Below the pieces are notes generated by a model. That model was not told where the DNA came from. It saw nothing but the letters and a program-made list of their open reading frames with translations, and did no database searches. Shown piece after piece: positions 34,412-42,788 of a stretch of 64,000 bases of DNA. Both the position numbers and the translations under genes were made by a program. The number at the start of each line of letters is the position of its first letter. Within the stretch, counting starts at the first letter, position 1. Origin of the DNA: CADDZP01 sp035948135 (GTDB taxonomy: Bacteria > Actinomycetota > Acidimicrobiia > Acidimicrobiales > AC-14); assembly GCA_035948135.1 (NCBI GenBank), contig DASZJL010000116.1, positions 4,163 through 68,162 on the forward strand, read 5' to 3'.

Positions 34412-35056
34412 ATGACAACCGCAATCATCGGCATCGGCAATCTCGGAGGCTCGGTAGCCCGGCACCTGGTCGAGGGCGGGGAGTCCGTCGTCCTGGCCGC
34501 GAGGGACGAAGCAAAGGCGCAGGACCTCGCACGCGAGCTTGGGCCGCTCGCACGGGCCGCCTCGGTCGAGGACGCCGCCACCGGCGCCGACGCCGTCGTC
34601 ATCGCCCTGTGGCTCGACACGACCAGGGAGCTGCTCGCCGGGAACGCGAGGATGCTTGAGGGCAAGGTCGTCGTCGACCCCTCGAACCCGATCGGGTTCG
34701 ACGACAAGGGCCAGATGTTCCGGACCCTCCCCGACGGGCAGTCGGCCGCCTCCATCGTCGCCGGCCTCCTCCCTGCGGGCGCCCACTACGTCAAAGGGTT
34801 CGGATCGCTCGCGGCCACCGACCTCGCGAGCAAGGGCAGTCGCGACCCGCGGGTCGTGCTCTTCTACGCCACCGACGACGACGCCGCGGGGACGACCATC
34901 GAACGACTGATTCGCACCACCGGCTTCGAGCCCCTGAAGGTCGGTGGGATCGCGGACGCCTGGCGCATCGAAGGGCCCAGCGGTGATCTGCAAGGCGCCG
35001 TCCTCGACCTCGACCAAGCGCAGGCCGCTCTCGCCACCAAGGAGGCATCAGCATGA
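34412..35056 (+). CDS. NADPH-dependent F420 reductase-like NAD(P)-binding protein
   Basis: A 214-residue Rossmann-fold protein: MTTAIIGIGNLGGSVARHLVEGGESVVLAARDEAKA is the NADP-binding beta-alpha-beta, and VVVDPSNPIGF and GAHYVKGFGSLAATDL follow the F420H2:NADP+ oxidoreductase (Fno) family layout. It probably moves hydride between NADPH and F420 or reduces a small substrate. It is the first gene of a five-gene operon in which every junction is a four-base overlap. Confidence 0.82.
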   Translation: MTTAIIGIGNLGGSVARHLVEGGESVVLAARDEAKAQDLARELGPLARAASVEDAATGADAVVIALWLDTTRELLAGNARMLEGKVVVDPSNPIGFDDKGQMFRTLPDGQSAASIVAGLLPAGAHYVKGFGSLAATDLASKGSRDPRVVLFYATDDDAAGTTIERLIRTTGFEPLKVGGIADAWRIEGPSGDLQGAVLDLDQAQAALATKEASA

Positions 35057-36012
35057 GCCCAACCGACACCGCCAACCTGCCCGACTACGCCCCTGTTCCC
35101 GCCTCCGCCCGGGGTCCCGCCCTCAACGGGCAGGGCTACTACGTGGGCCAGGTCGAACGGAACCTGTACTGGGTCACCGACGGTACGTACATGTCGGCGT
35201 TCCTCACCACGTCCGACGGCGTCGTGCTGCTCGATGCACCGCCGACGATCGGCCAGAACATCCGGCGGGCCGTGGACGAGGTCGCGGCTGCGAACGGGAT
35301 CAGCAACAAGGTCAACTACCTCATCTACTCACACAGCCACGCCGACCACAACGGCGCGGCGTCGCTCTTCGGCAAGGACATCACGGTGATCGGGCACGAG
35401 GAGACCCGGAACCTGCTGCTGCGCGACGACGACCCGACCCGTCCGCCCAACGAGGAGACGTTCCAGGACCACCGCAGCCTCGAGATCGGCGGCGAGCGCA
35501 TCGACCTCGCCTGGCACGGCTCCAATCACTCGTCCGACAACATCGTCATCCACCTGCCCGACCACGACACGCTGATGATGGTCGACATCGTCAACCCCGG
35601 CTGGGCGCCGATCTACATCTCGAACCTGAGCGAGGACATCCCCGGGTACCTCGAGGCCCCAGCGAATGCATTGGCCTACTCGTGGACGCATTTCATCGGT
35701 GGCCACTGCGGCCGGCTAGGCACGCGGGACGACATCACGCTGCATCAGCAGTACATGGCCGACATCGTCGAAAGCTCCCGGGTGGCGATCGACACCGTCG
35801 ACCCGACGCCGTACTTCGTCAAGTACCCCGACAACTCATGGGCCGCGGTCAAGGGCTACCTGGACGCGGTCACTGCGACGACAGCGGCGCCGGTCATCGA
35901 GAAGTACACCGGGGTGCTGGCGGCTGTCGACGTGTACACGGAGAGCACCGCGTTCTGGGTGATGGAGTCGGTTCGCCTCGACCTCGGCTACGGCTCGCAG
36001 GTGCACCCGTGA
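35053..36012 (+). CDS. MBL fold metallo-hydrolase
   Basis: A 319-residue metallo-beta-lactamase-fold protein. The metal motif HxHxDH is HSHADH (about residue 97), a later ligand His lies in AWHGSNHSSDN, and the Asp in MMVDIVNPGW fits the bridging position. The C-terminal half contains GGHCGRLGT. It is a soluble hydrolase with no signal peptide; substrate unknown. The start overlaps the previous stop (ATGA), and its own stop overlaps the next start (GTGA). Confidence 0.88.
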   Translation: MSPTDTANLPDYAPVPASARGPALNGQGYYVGQVERNLYWVTDGTYMSAFLTTSDGVVLLDAPPTIGQNIRRAVDEVAAANGISNKVNYLIYSHSHADHNGAASLFGKDITVIGHEETRNLLLRDDDPTRPPNEETFQDHRSLEIGGERIDLAWHGSNHSSDNIVIHLPDHDTLMMVDIVNPGWAPIYISNLSEDIPGYLEAPANALAYSWTHFIGGHCGRLGTRDDITLHQQYMADIVESSRVAIDTVDPTPYFVKYPDNSWAAVKGYLDAVTATTAAPVIEKYTGVLAAVDVYTESTAFWVMESVRLDLGYGSQVHP

Positions 36013-36596
36013 GCGCCATCCGCGATCCGCTTGCCGACCACCTTCTGACGCCAGAGAATGCAGCTCTGCTCGTGATCGACTACCAGCCCAATCAGTTCGC
36101 CGGTGTGGGTTCCATGGACACCGACCTCCTCCTTCACAACGTCGTGAATATGGTGAAACTGGCGCAGGTATTCGGCATGCCCATCGTGCATTCGACGGTC
36201 AACGTCGCCTCCGGAAGGGGCAAGCCGACCGTCCCCGAGCTCGCCGATTTGCTCACGGACAATCCGCCCATCGACCGCACGACCATCAACTCGTGGGAGG
36301 ACGAGAACTTCCTCGCCGCCGTGCGCGCCGCCGGGCGGCGCAAGCTCGTCCTGTGCGCGCTCTGGACGGAGATGTGCATGGCCTTCCCGGCCCTCGACGC
36401 TCTCCGAGAGGGCTACGAGGTGTACCCGGTGGTCGACGCAATCGCCGGGACGACCCCGGACGCCCATCGGGCTGGCCTGGACCGGGTGATCCAGGCTGGC
36501 GGGCGGCCGATCACGTGGGTGTCCTTCTCGGGCGAACTGCAGCGCGACTGGGCCCGTCCGACTGCGGAGGCCGTCGTGCAGATCGTGCGGGGATGA
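36009..36596 (+). CDS. Isochorismatase family cysteine hydrolase
   Basis: A 195-residue protein with the catalytic Asp in ALLVIDYQPNQF, a Lys in RRKLVLCALWTEMC and the nucleophile Cys in TEMC, the triad of the YcaC-like isochorismatase superfamily. Members hydrolyse amides or vinyl ethers, including N-carbamoyl compounds. The GTG start is set by overlap with the MBL gene stop; a longer frame extends upstream but is antisense-like. It lies between the MBL hydrolase and the DNA glycosylase genes in the same operon. Confidence 0.88.
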   Translation: MSAIRDPLADHLLTPENAALLVIDYQPNQFAGVGSMDTDLLLHNVVNMVKLAQVFGMPIVHSTVNVASGRGKPTVPELADLLTDNPPIDRTTINSWEDENFLAAVRAAGRRKLVLCALWTEMCMAFPALDALREGYEVYPVVDAIAGTTPDAHRAGLDRVIQAGGRPITWVSFSGELQRDWARPTAEAVVQIVRG

Positions 36597-37249
36597 CGGC
36601 CCGCAAGCGAGCCCCCGTCGCCGATCGCAAGGCGCGCGAGTTTCTGCACAAGGCGGACCCCGTTTTGGGCCGAATCATCGATGCCAACCCCGGCTTCCGA
36701 CCGCGGGCTTGGATGGACGAGCTGCCTCCGCTGGACCCGTTCGGCACGCTCATCTTCCAGGTCGCCGGCCAGCAGCTCTCGGTCGCCTCGACGAGGGCGA
36801 TCATCTCGCATCTCCAGGATCACTTCGGCGGGCACATGCCGTCGGCCGCCGAACTGCTCGCGGCGGATCCGAAGGTGCTGCGCGAGAGCGGCTTCTCGGT
36901 TCGGAAGGGCCAGACCCTGCGGGCGCTCGCCGAGCGGTTCGTCGACGGTCGCCTCAGCGCGAGGAAGTTCGCGCGCATGAGCGACGAAGAGATCGAAGCC
37001 GCCCTGACCGAGGTCTCGGGGATCGGACCCTGGACGGCGCGCGGCTTCCTGCTCGTCGGCCTCGACCGGTCCGACGTGTTCCTGTCGGGTGACCTGGCGC
37101 TCCGGCACACGATCCAGCGCCAGTACGACTTCGACCACCTGCCGACCGACGACGAGCTGATCGAGCTCTCGGACCGCTGGCGGCCGTACCGGAGTCTGGC
37201 CGTCGCCTACTTGTTCGCATCGGCGTACGGCGACCAACCTCCGACGTGA
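36593..37249 (+). CDS. DNA-3-methyladenine glycosylase II-like (AlkA)
   Basis: A 218-residue helix-hairpin-helix DNA glycosylase. It begins near PFGTLIFQVAGQQLSVASTRAI (the conserved QQ-S segment), the HhH motif is VSGIGPWTARGFLLVGL, and the catalytic aspartate lies in FLSGDLALR. It excises alkylated bases. It lacks the N-terminal domain of Escherichia coli AlkA, as many actinobacterial members do. It is translationally coupled on both sides inside an operon of redox and hydrolase genes, which hints at a detoxification or stress theme. Confidence 0.9.
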   Translation: MTARKRAPVADRKAREFLHKADPVLGRIIDANPGFRPRAWMDELPPLDPFGTLIFQVAGQQLSVASTRAIISHLQDHFGGHMPSAAELLAADPKVLRESGFSVRKGQTLRALAERFVDGRLSARKFARMSDEEIEAALTEVSGIGPWTARGFLLVGLDRSDVFLSGDLALRHTIQRQYDFDHLPTDDELIELSDRWRPYRSLAVAYLFASAYGDQPPT

Positions 37250-38094
37250 GGCGGCCGCTGGGGCCGTTCTCGGTGTCGGCCATCGGCTTCGGGGCGATGC
37301 GCCTCGCAGGACCGGGCGTGTTCGGCCCACCGAAGGATCGATCCGAGGCGCTCGCCGTGTTGCGCGAGGCCGTCGATCGCGGCGTAGACCACATCGACAC
37401 CGCCCAGTTCTACGGGCCGGACGTGGTGAACGAGCTGATCCGCGAAGCGCTCCACCCCTACCCGGAGGACCTGGTCCTGGTCAGCAAGGTGGGCGCGGCA
37501 CGGGACCAGCGAGGCGGCATCCACGCCGCCCAAGAGCCCGCCCAGCTCCGCCGGGGCATCGAGGAGAACCTGCGCGCGCTCGCCGTCGACGCCCTTCCTG
37601 TCGTCAACCTCCGGCTGATCGGAGGCTCTGGGCCGGACACCTTCTTCGACGAGCAACTGGCCGCCATGCTGTCAGCCCGTGAGGACGGTCTGATCAAGGC
37701 GATCGGGCTGAGCAACATCACCTCGGCCCACCTGCTTCATGCGCTGCGCGCCACGGACGTGGCGTGCGTGCAGAACGAGTTCCACATGGGCAACTCCGTG
37801 TCCCAGCCCGTCCTCGACGAGTGCACCCGCCGCGGGATCGCGTTCGTGCCGTTCGCATCACTGGGCTTCGGCGTGCCCGGCCCGGACGCCGTCCTCGGCC
37901 GGGCCGCCGTTGTGCATGAGGCGGCTCGTCTCGGCGTCACGCCCGCGCAGGTCGCGCTGGCGTGGGCGCTGGCCGTCGCTCCGAATGTGTTGCTCATCCC
38001 CGGGACGTCCTCCCGACGCCACCTGCGGGAGAACCTGGCCGCATCGAGTGTGGAGCTCGACGCGGATGCTGTCCGCCGCTTGTCCGCGATGTGA
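37246..38094 (+). CDS. Aldo/keto reductase
   Basis: A 282-residue TIM-barrel NADPH-dependent oxidoreductase. The catalytic Asp/Tyr are in HIDTAQFYGPDVVNELI, the Lys in DLVLVSKVGA, and the NADPH-binding region is LIPGTSSRRHLRENLAA. The family His position (usually in VDLxxxHxxD) reads VNLRLIGGSG, so the catalytic histidine is missing. It is the last gene of the operon; the GTG start overlaps the AlkA stop. Confidence 0.88.
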   Translation: MRRPLGPFSVSAIGFGAMRLAGPGVFGPPKDRSEALAVLREAVDRGVDHIDTAQFYGPDVVNELIREALHPYPEDLVLVSKVGAARDQRGGIHAAQEPAQLRRGIEENLRALAVDALPVVNLRLIGGSGPDTFFDEQLAAMLSAREDGLIKAIGLSNITSAHLLHALRATDVACVQNEFHMGNSVSQPVLDECTRRGIAFVPFASLGFGVPGPDAVLGRAAVVHEAARLGVTPAQVALAWALAVAPNVLLIPGTSSRRHLRENLAASSVELDADAVRRLSAM

Positions 38095-38107
38095 GCCAGA
38101 ACTGGGG

Positions 38108-38980
38108 TCAGGTCCGCGTGAGTGCGGCAACCCCGCCGAGGCCAGCCAGTTTGTGCGGGTTGCGGATGGCGTAGATGCGGGTGATGCGGCCGTCCTCGAA
38201 GGAAAGGCTCACTGCGGTGTCGAGCTCGCCGGCGATGTCGATACGGACCGCGGGTGAGCCGTTGAGCCAGACGGCCTTCGCCTCGAAGTCCGCTGTCCGG
38301 ACGGCGCCGCTCAGGAAGGCGGCTACCCGCTCGGCACCCTCGATCGGACGACGGGCCGCGGCGACCAGCCCACCTCCGTCGGCAACAAGGACAACGTCGG
38401 GCGCGAGGACGTCGAGCAGGCCTTGCAGGTCGCCGTTTCGGACGGCGGCAAGGAACAGGTCGACGGCCTCCTGTTGCTCGGTCGGGCTGACCGGCATCCG
38501 CGGCCGCCGGGCGGCGACGTGGTCCCGAGCCCGGTGGGCGATCTGGCGCACGGCGGCGGGCGACTTGCCGACCGCTTCCGCGATCTCCTCGTACGGCGTG
38601 TCGAACACCTCGCGAAGCACGAAAACGGCGCGCTCTGCGGGGGCGAGGGTCTCGAGCACCGTGAGCATGGCGATGGACACGCTCTCGGCGAGCTCGACGT
38701 CGGCGCCGACGTCAGGGGTCGTCAGCAGCGGCTCCGGCAGCCATTCCCCGACGTACTCCTCGCGCCGCCGCGCCAGCGTCCGCAGCCGGTTCAGCGCCTG
38801 ACGGGTGACGATGCGCACCAGGTAGGCCCGCGGATCGCGCACCGTCGCGTGGTCGACGTCGGCCCACCGCAGCCAGGTCTCCTGCACGACGTCCTCGGCG
38901 TCGGCGGCCGAACCGAGCATCTCGTACGCGACGGTGAACAGCAGGCTGCGGTGGCGCGCGAACGCCTCCTCACCGGTCAT
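38108..38980 (-). CDS. ECF41-type sigma factor with C-terminal SnoaL-like domain
   Basis: A 290-residue sigma factor. Sigma regions 2 and 4 occupy about residues 1-170 (AYEMLGSAADAEDVVQETWLRW ... LAPAERAVFVLREVFDTPYEEIAEAVGKSPAAVRQIAHRAR). A SnoaL-like extension follows with the ECF41 marks WLPEPL in the linker, DGGG (VADGGGLVAAARRP) and a terminal NPHKL close to the known NPDKL. In ECF41 proteins this extension replaces an anti-sigma factor. The ATG overlaps the stop of the carboxymuconolactone decarboxylase-type gene, the partner type typical of this group. Confidence 0.92.
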   Translation of the reverse strand: MTGEEAFARHRSLLFTVAYEMLGSAADAEDVVQETWLRWADVDHATVRDPRAYLVRIVTRQALNRLRTLARRREEYVGEWLPEPLLTTPDVGADVELAESVSIAMLTVLETLAPAERAVFVLREVFDTPYEEIAEAVGKSPAAVRQIAHRARDHVAARRPRMPVSPTEQQEAVDLFLAAVRNGDLQGLLDVLAPDVVLVADGGGLVAAARRPIEGAERVAAFLSGAVRTADFEAKAVWLNGSPAVRIDIAGELDTAVSLSFEDGRITRIYAIRNPHKLAGLGGVAALTRT

Positions 38981-39567
38981 GCCGACCTGGCGTACCCCGC
39001 CGAAGGCTGCGCCAGCGGCAGCTTGCACTCCTTGGAGAAGCCTTGAGACTCGATGCCCAGGGCCGTGTTGCTCCTCGTCGTCATGTTGGCAAAGGCAACC
39101 GTGGCCACGAGCTCCACCATGGCGGGCGCCCCGAGCCGCTCGAGCAGCCGGTCAGACAGCTCGTCGGTGACCTGCGGCGGCGTCTCGCTCATCGCCTCGG
39201 CATACTCCATGACGTCACGCTCGAGTGGGGTGAAGACCGCCGACTCACGCCAGCGCGGCACCTCGCTGGCCTTGGCCTCGTCGAGTCCCTCGTTGTGGGC
39301 GTGGAAGTAGCCGTAGTCGAGGCACCACGAGCAACCGATCTGGGCCGCGACCGCCATGTGTGCGAACGACTTCAGGTTGGGATCCAGCTGATCCCACTTC
39401 TGGGCCTTGCGACCGAACGCCATGCTGGTGCTGAGTACCGGTCGGTTGTGCCACATCACCTCGGCCGGCTCGGGGACGTCACCGAACAGCTTCCGGCTGA
39501 AACGCTTCAGCACGGAGCCGTAGAAGCCGGTGATCTCAGCCTTGGGAACGCGGGTGGTGCTGGACAT
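38977..39567 (-). CDS. Carboxymuconolactone decarboxylase (AhpD-like) family protein
   Basis: A 196-residue AhpD-fold protein. The redox motif is CSWCLDYGYFHAHNEG (CxxC with following His), AHMAVAAQIG precedes it, and the C-terminal half carries LSDRLLERLGAPAMVELVATVAFANMTTRSN. It probably acts as a peroxide or organic hydroperoxide reductase. The ATG at 39567 has AGGAGG upstream. It is first in an operon with the ECF41 sigma gene and has an ECF41-like promoter (39602-39628). Confidence 0.9.
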   Translation of the reverse strand: MSSTTRVPKAEITGFYGSVLKRFSRKLFGDVPEPAEVMWHNRPVLSTSMAFGRKAQKWDQLDPNLKSFAHMAVAAQIGCSWCLDYGYFHAHNEGLDEAKASEVPRWRESAVFTPLERDVMEYAEAMSETPPQVTDELSDRLLERLGAPAMVELVATVAFANMTTRSNTALGIESQGFSKECKLPLAQPSAGYARSA

Positions 39568-39601
39568 GGGTCCTCCTCGTGTCGATCTTGATCGACATGA
39601 A

Positions 39602-39628
39602 GACACCGCTCGGGCCCCGCATGTGACA
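39602..39628 (-). promoter_or_regulatory. ECF41-type promoter
   Basis: The minus strand reads TGTCACA (39628-39622), 16 bases, then TGTC (39605-39602). The known ECF41 consensus is TGTCACA, 16 bases, CGTC; only one base of the -10 differs. It lies 35 bases upstream of the AhpD-like gene start and implies autoregulation by the ECF41 factor. Confidence 0.75.
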
Positions 39629-39659
39629 GTCGGGCTGCGTCGGCCAGCCCGAGGAGGGC

Positions 39660-40448
39660 TCAGCCCTGCGTCGCGGCGGCCGCTGATTCGTCGATGCGCT
39701 CCAGGAACGCGACGATCTCCTCGCGGAACTTCGGGTCGTACACCGCACCCAGGTGGTCGCCCGAAACGACGGCTGCTGTCGCGCCCGGAATGCGCGCTGC
39801 GAGCTCATCGGGTGACCCGACGAGCACGTCCCGGTCGCCTGCGATGACGAGGGTCGGCACCCGTATCGAAGCACCTTCGGGCAGCGGCGCCGAGCGGCGC
39901 GACCGTTGGATGGCCGCCAGTGCTTTTCGATCGGCTCCCGTGGAGTCGGCAAAGGCGCGGAAGGCAGCCGCCGTCCGGCTCTGGATCGTCGACGGATCCT
40001 CGACCAAGAGGGCGTCGGCGATGAGCGGGGCCCGCTTGGCCAGGGCCGGACCGCCGAGCTTCGCCCCGACGCCGCCGAGCACGGCCGAGCGGGCCCGCGG
40101 CTCTCGCGCCGCGAGGGCGTAGGTCGTCATCGCTCCCATCGAGTAACCGCAGACATCGACGACCTCGATGCGCAACTCGTCAAGGAGGGCCTGAGCGTCG
40201 CGCACCATGGCATCGTCGGCGTACGCGGCGGGATCGTGGGGCTTTTCCGAGTTGCCGTGACCCCGAGCGTCAAGTGCGAGGACACGCCGTCGCGCACCGA
40301 CCAGCGCCTCGACGACGTGGGGCCGCACCCAGTTGGCGTGGCTGTCGGCCGCGAAGCCGTGCAGCAACAGCACCGGAGGACGGTCGTCCTCGGCGCCGTA
40401 CGACTCGTACGCCAGCTTCGTGCCGTCGAAGGAGGCGAAGGTGCTCAT
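39660..40448 (-). CDS. Alpha/beta hydrolase
   Basis: A 262-residue alpha/beta-hydrolase-fold enzyme: VLLLHGFAADSHANW (oxyanion HGF), nucleophile Ser in GYSMGA, acid Asp in VIAGDRDVLVG and His in VVSGDHLGAV. It probably cleaves an ester or C-C bond of an intermediate made by the amidohydrolase-family enzyme whose gene it overlaps by four bases. Both lie downstream of the TetR-type operator at 41638-41680. Confidence 0.9.
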   Translation of the reverse strand: MSTFASFDGTKLAYESYGAEDDRPPVLLLHGFAADSHANWVRPHVVEALVGARRRVLALDARGHGNSEKPHDPAAYADDAMVRDAQALLDELRIEVVDVCGYSMGAMTTYALAAREPRARSAVLGGVGAKLGGPALAKRAPLIADALLVEDPSTIQSRTAAAFRAFADSTGADRKALAAIQRSRRSAPLPEGASIRVPTLVIAGDRDVLVGSPDELAARIPGATAAVVSGDHLGAVYDPKFREEIVAFLERIDESAAAATQG

Positions 40449-41614
40449 ACGACCGCCGCCGGGCGCACCAGTTCCGTGCTCCCCGACAGCAGCTCGGCCA
40501 TGTTGCCGGCGTAGAAGCGAGCCTTGTCGTCCTCACTGGTGTCGACGAGCGTCTCCTCGAACTTGGCCAGCGGATCGCGGCCGCCCTCGGGGTGGGGGTA
40601 GTCGGTGGAGAACATGAACAGCTCCGAGCCGGCGTGCTCGATCATCCACCCCACCGGCTCCCCGGCGTAGGGGGTGAACTTCAGGTGGCGCCGCACGTAT
40701 TCGGACGGCTTCGCCTGGAGGCGCCGCAGCGGCTCCTCGGTCCGGCGGAAGGCGCGCTGGCCGTAGTCGAGGTGCTGCAGCCACGACACGACCCAGCCCG
40801 CGCCCTGCTCGATGCAGCCGCCCCGGAGGTCGGGGAAGCGGTCGAACAGTCCGTCGAGGATGAGGACGCCGAGGAACAGCTCGGGCGAGTGGTGGATGGC
40901 GAGGTAGTCCTTGGAGCGCACGTTCTCGCCGCCGCCCAGGTGGTCGGTCACAGGCATGTCGTTGTTGTGGAACGCACGGTCGAGCAGCTTCCCGCCGCCG
41001 CCCACGTGCAGCACGAACGGCACGTTGGCGCGGCACAGCACGTCCCAGAACCCGTCGAGGTCGGGATGCGTCGGGGCCCGCTCGCCGGCCGCGGTGGAGG
41101 GAACCATCACCGCGGCGCAGCCGTCGGCGACCGCCTCTTCGGCGAGCGCCACCGCCCTGGTCGGCTCGACGAGCGGCACGTACGCGACCGGAAGCAGGCG
41201 GTCGTCGGCCGCGCAGAAGTTCGCCATCGCCTTGTTCTGGGCCATGGCGCCGGCGTAGAGGCGCTCGACGTCCTTCCCCCGGTACATGGCGCCCGCAAAG
41301 GTGGCGAACACGAGCTGACCTTGAAAGCCGAACAGGTCGAGGACGCGGCTGCGCTCCTCACGGTCGAAGGCGCCCATGGCCGACCATCCCTTGTCGAGGA
41401 GTAGGCGCTCCTCCGCTTCGGCCGCGGTGGCCGGGTCCGAGCGCCGGTCCTGGGCCTTCGCCACGGCCCCGTCGAGCACCGACTGCAGGGCCTCGATCCC
41501 CTCCCGCCGCAGGCTGTCCTTCTGGCTCGGGTCGATGAAGTCGTCGAGGAAGTCGCCCAGCTCCATCACGTGGCTGTCGGCGTCGAGAATCGTCCGCTGT
41601 CCGGCGTAAGTCAT
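40445..41614 (-). CDS. Amidohydrolase family protein (amidohydrolase 2 type)
   Basis: A 389-residue TIM-barrel metal-dependent hydrolase of the PF04909 kind: ILDADSHVMEL at the start (metal ligands), FVLHVGGGG in the middle and FSTDYPHPEGGRDP near the C-terminus with the catalytic Asp. Members act as decarboxylases or hydrolases on aromatic or cyclic acids. The ATG at 41614 is 24 bases from an operator region shared with the transporter/TetR locus at 50.6 kb, so it probably processes the transported compound. Confidence 0.88.
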   Translation of the reverse strand: MTYAGQRTILDADSHVMELGDFLDDFIDPSQKDSLRREGIEALQSVLDGAVAKAQDRRSDPATAAEAEERLLLDKGWSAMGAFDREERSRVLDLFGFQGQLVFATFAGAMYRGKDVERLYAGAMAQNKAMANFCAADDRLLPVAYVPLVEPTRAVALAEEAVADGCAAVMVPSTAAGERAPTHPDLDGFWDVLCRANVPFVLHVGGGGKLLDRAFHNNDMPVTDHLGGGENVRSKDYLAIHHSPELFLGVLILDGLFDRFPDLRGGCIEQGAGWVVSWLQHLDYGQRAFRRTEEPLRRLQAKPSEYVRRHLKFTPYAGEPVGWMIEHAGSELFMFSTDYPHPEGGRDPLAKFEETLVDTSEDDKARFYAGNMAELLSGSTELVRPAAVV

Positions 41615-41637
41615 CGTGCTCCACGCTCCCGTTCGGG

Positions 41638-41680
41638 TGGTGACACTCTGTCACCAGCGTTGGTGACAGAATGCCACCAT
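41638..41680. promoter_or_regulatory. TetR-type operator region, copy A
   Basis: Half-sites GGTGAC (41639-41644), GTCACC (41650-41655) and GGTGAC (41662-41667) are spaced by 5 and 6 bases. The inner two lie in a perfect palindrome with arms TCTGTCACCA and TGGTGACAGA around four bases. The ATG of the lipoprotein gene starts 12 bases after the last half-site. The divergent amidohydrolase gene starts at 41614. Spacing and sequence are almost the same as at 50634-50677, where a TetR gene starts. Confidence 0.75.
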
Positions 41681-42788
41681 GGGCTGGGTACGCGCAAGGG
41701 CCCGGCGAATGCTGGTGATGGCCGGCGCCGCGGCCCTCGGGATTACCGCGCTGTCGTGCTCCGCCAGCGGCCACTCTGCTCCGGTACGAACGACGCTCCC
41801 GACGTCGTATGTCGTCGTGTACCGAGTGGCGCAGAACGACGTCCACGACTGGGAGGTCCTGTCGATGCGCCGGCCGTTCGCGGGATCGGGCCTCGTCTAC
41901 GACACCGCAGCGGCGCCGGGACGCGGCGACCGTGCGGTGAGCGGCAGCATCTCGACGGGCGAAGCGCTGTACACGGTCGAGACCGGCACCGTGCGGCTGG
42001 TGAGCGGCCGCCAACCCGGTCCCGCGTCGGGCGACCAGTACTTGGCGGTTGAGCTCGACGACCTGATGGCCCGCAAGCTGGCGGCGGACACCGGACAAGA
42101 TCGCACCGTGGCAGGCCGCGCCTGTCGCGTCTACCGATTCGCCGAGCCGCCCTCGGGGCCGGTGCTGGCGCTCACCGGCGGAGCCGACCACGACGACCTC
42201 TGTCTCGACCAGGCCGGGTTGGTGCTGTCGGAGCGCTGGACCTATCACGGGAGTGTCGTCCTCGAACGCACCGCCACCGCCGTGCGAACGTCGAACGGCG
42301 ACCTGCCGGCTGGCCCTGACCCCGAGCCGCCGTCGACCGCCGGCGCGGCGCCGATGGCACCCGGCGCCGCGACGGTGTCGCCCGACCCTCGGCCCCAGAG
42401 CTTTCTCGCCCCGCCGCCCGCTCCGCGCCGCTACCAGCCTTCCGGCCCTGCGGTCGACTTTCGCCTCGGGGACCCGCAAAACCCCTCCTCGACGGTGGCG
42501 ACCTCGGTCGTCTGGGCCTTCGCGGAGGGTCCGCGCAGCATCACCGTCGAGGCGGGCACCGGACGCGGAGGCGAGCTCCCGTGGCGAACGGATGACACGG
42601 TGACCAAGCCGGCCGCCTTGCGCGGCCTCGGGCCCGCGACCTCGGCGGTGCGGTCCGACGGCGCCGAGGTGCGCGTCGACTTGGGTGGCGGCCGCTGGGT
42701 GCGGGTCCGAGGAACGGTGCCCGTCAGCGAACTGGTCGCCTACGCGCAGCGGCTCACGCGGGCCGCTGGCGCCTCGGCCGGCGGATGA
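41679..42788 (+). CDS. Lipoprotein, function unknown
   Basis: A 369-residue protein with a lipoprotein signal ending ITALSC (Cys27 lipidated). Residues 40-210 look like a beta-rich domain similar in layout to LolA/LppX-like carriers (TSYVVVYRVAQNDVHDWEVLSM ... YRFAEPPSG ... LVLSERWTYHGSVVLERT), followed by a Pro/Ala linker (about 220-270) and a second beta domain. It may shuttle a hydrophobic compound outside the membrane. It is preceded by operator copy A and its 3' end overlaps the convergent gene at 42754-43743 by 35 bases. The family assignment is tentative. Confidence 0.7.
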   Translation: MGWVRARARRMLVMAGAAALGITALSCSASGHSAPVRTTLPTSYVVVYRVAQNDVHDWEVLSMRRPFAGSGLVYDTAAAPGRGDRAVSGSISTGEALYTVETGTVRLVSGRQPGPASGDQYLAVELDDLMARKLAADTGQDRTVAGRACRVYRFAEPPSGPVLALTGGADHDDLCLDQAGLVLSERWTYHGSVVLERTATAVRTSNGDLPAGPDPEPPSTAGAAPMAPGAATVSPDPRPQSFLAPPPAPRRYQPSGPAVDFRLGDPQNPSSTVATSVVWAFAEGPRSITVEAGTGRGGELPWRTDDTVTKPAALRGLGPATSAVRSDGAEVRVDLGGGRWVRVRGTVPVSELVAYAQRLTRAAGASAGG

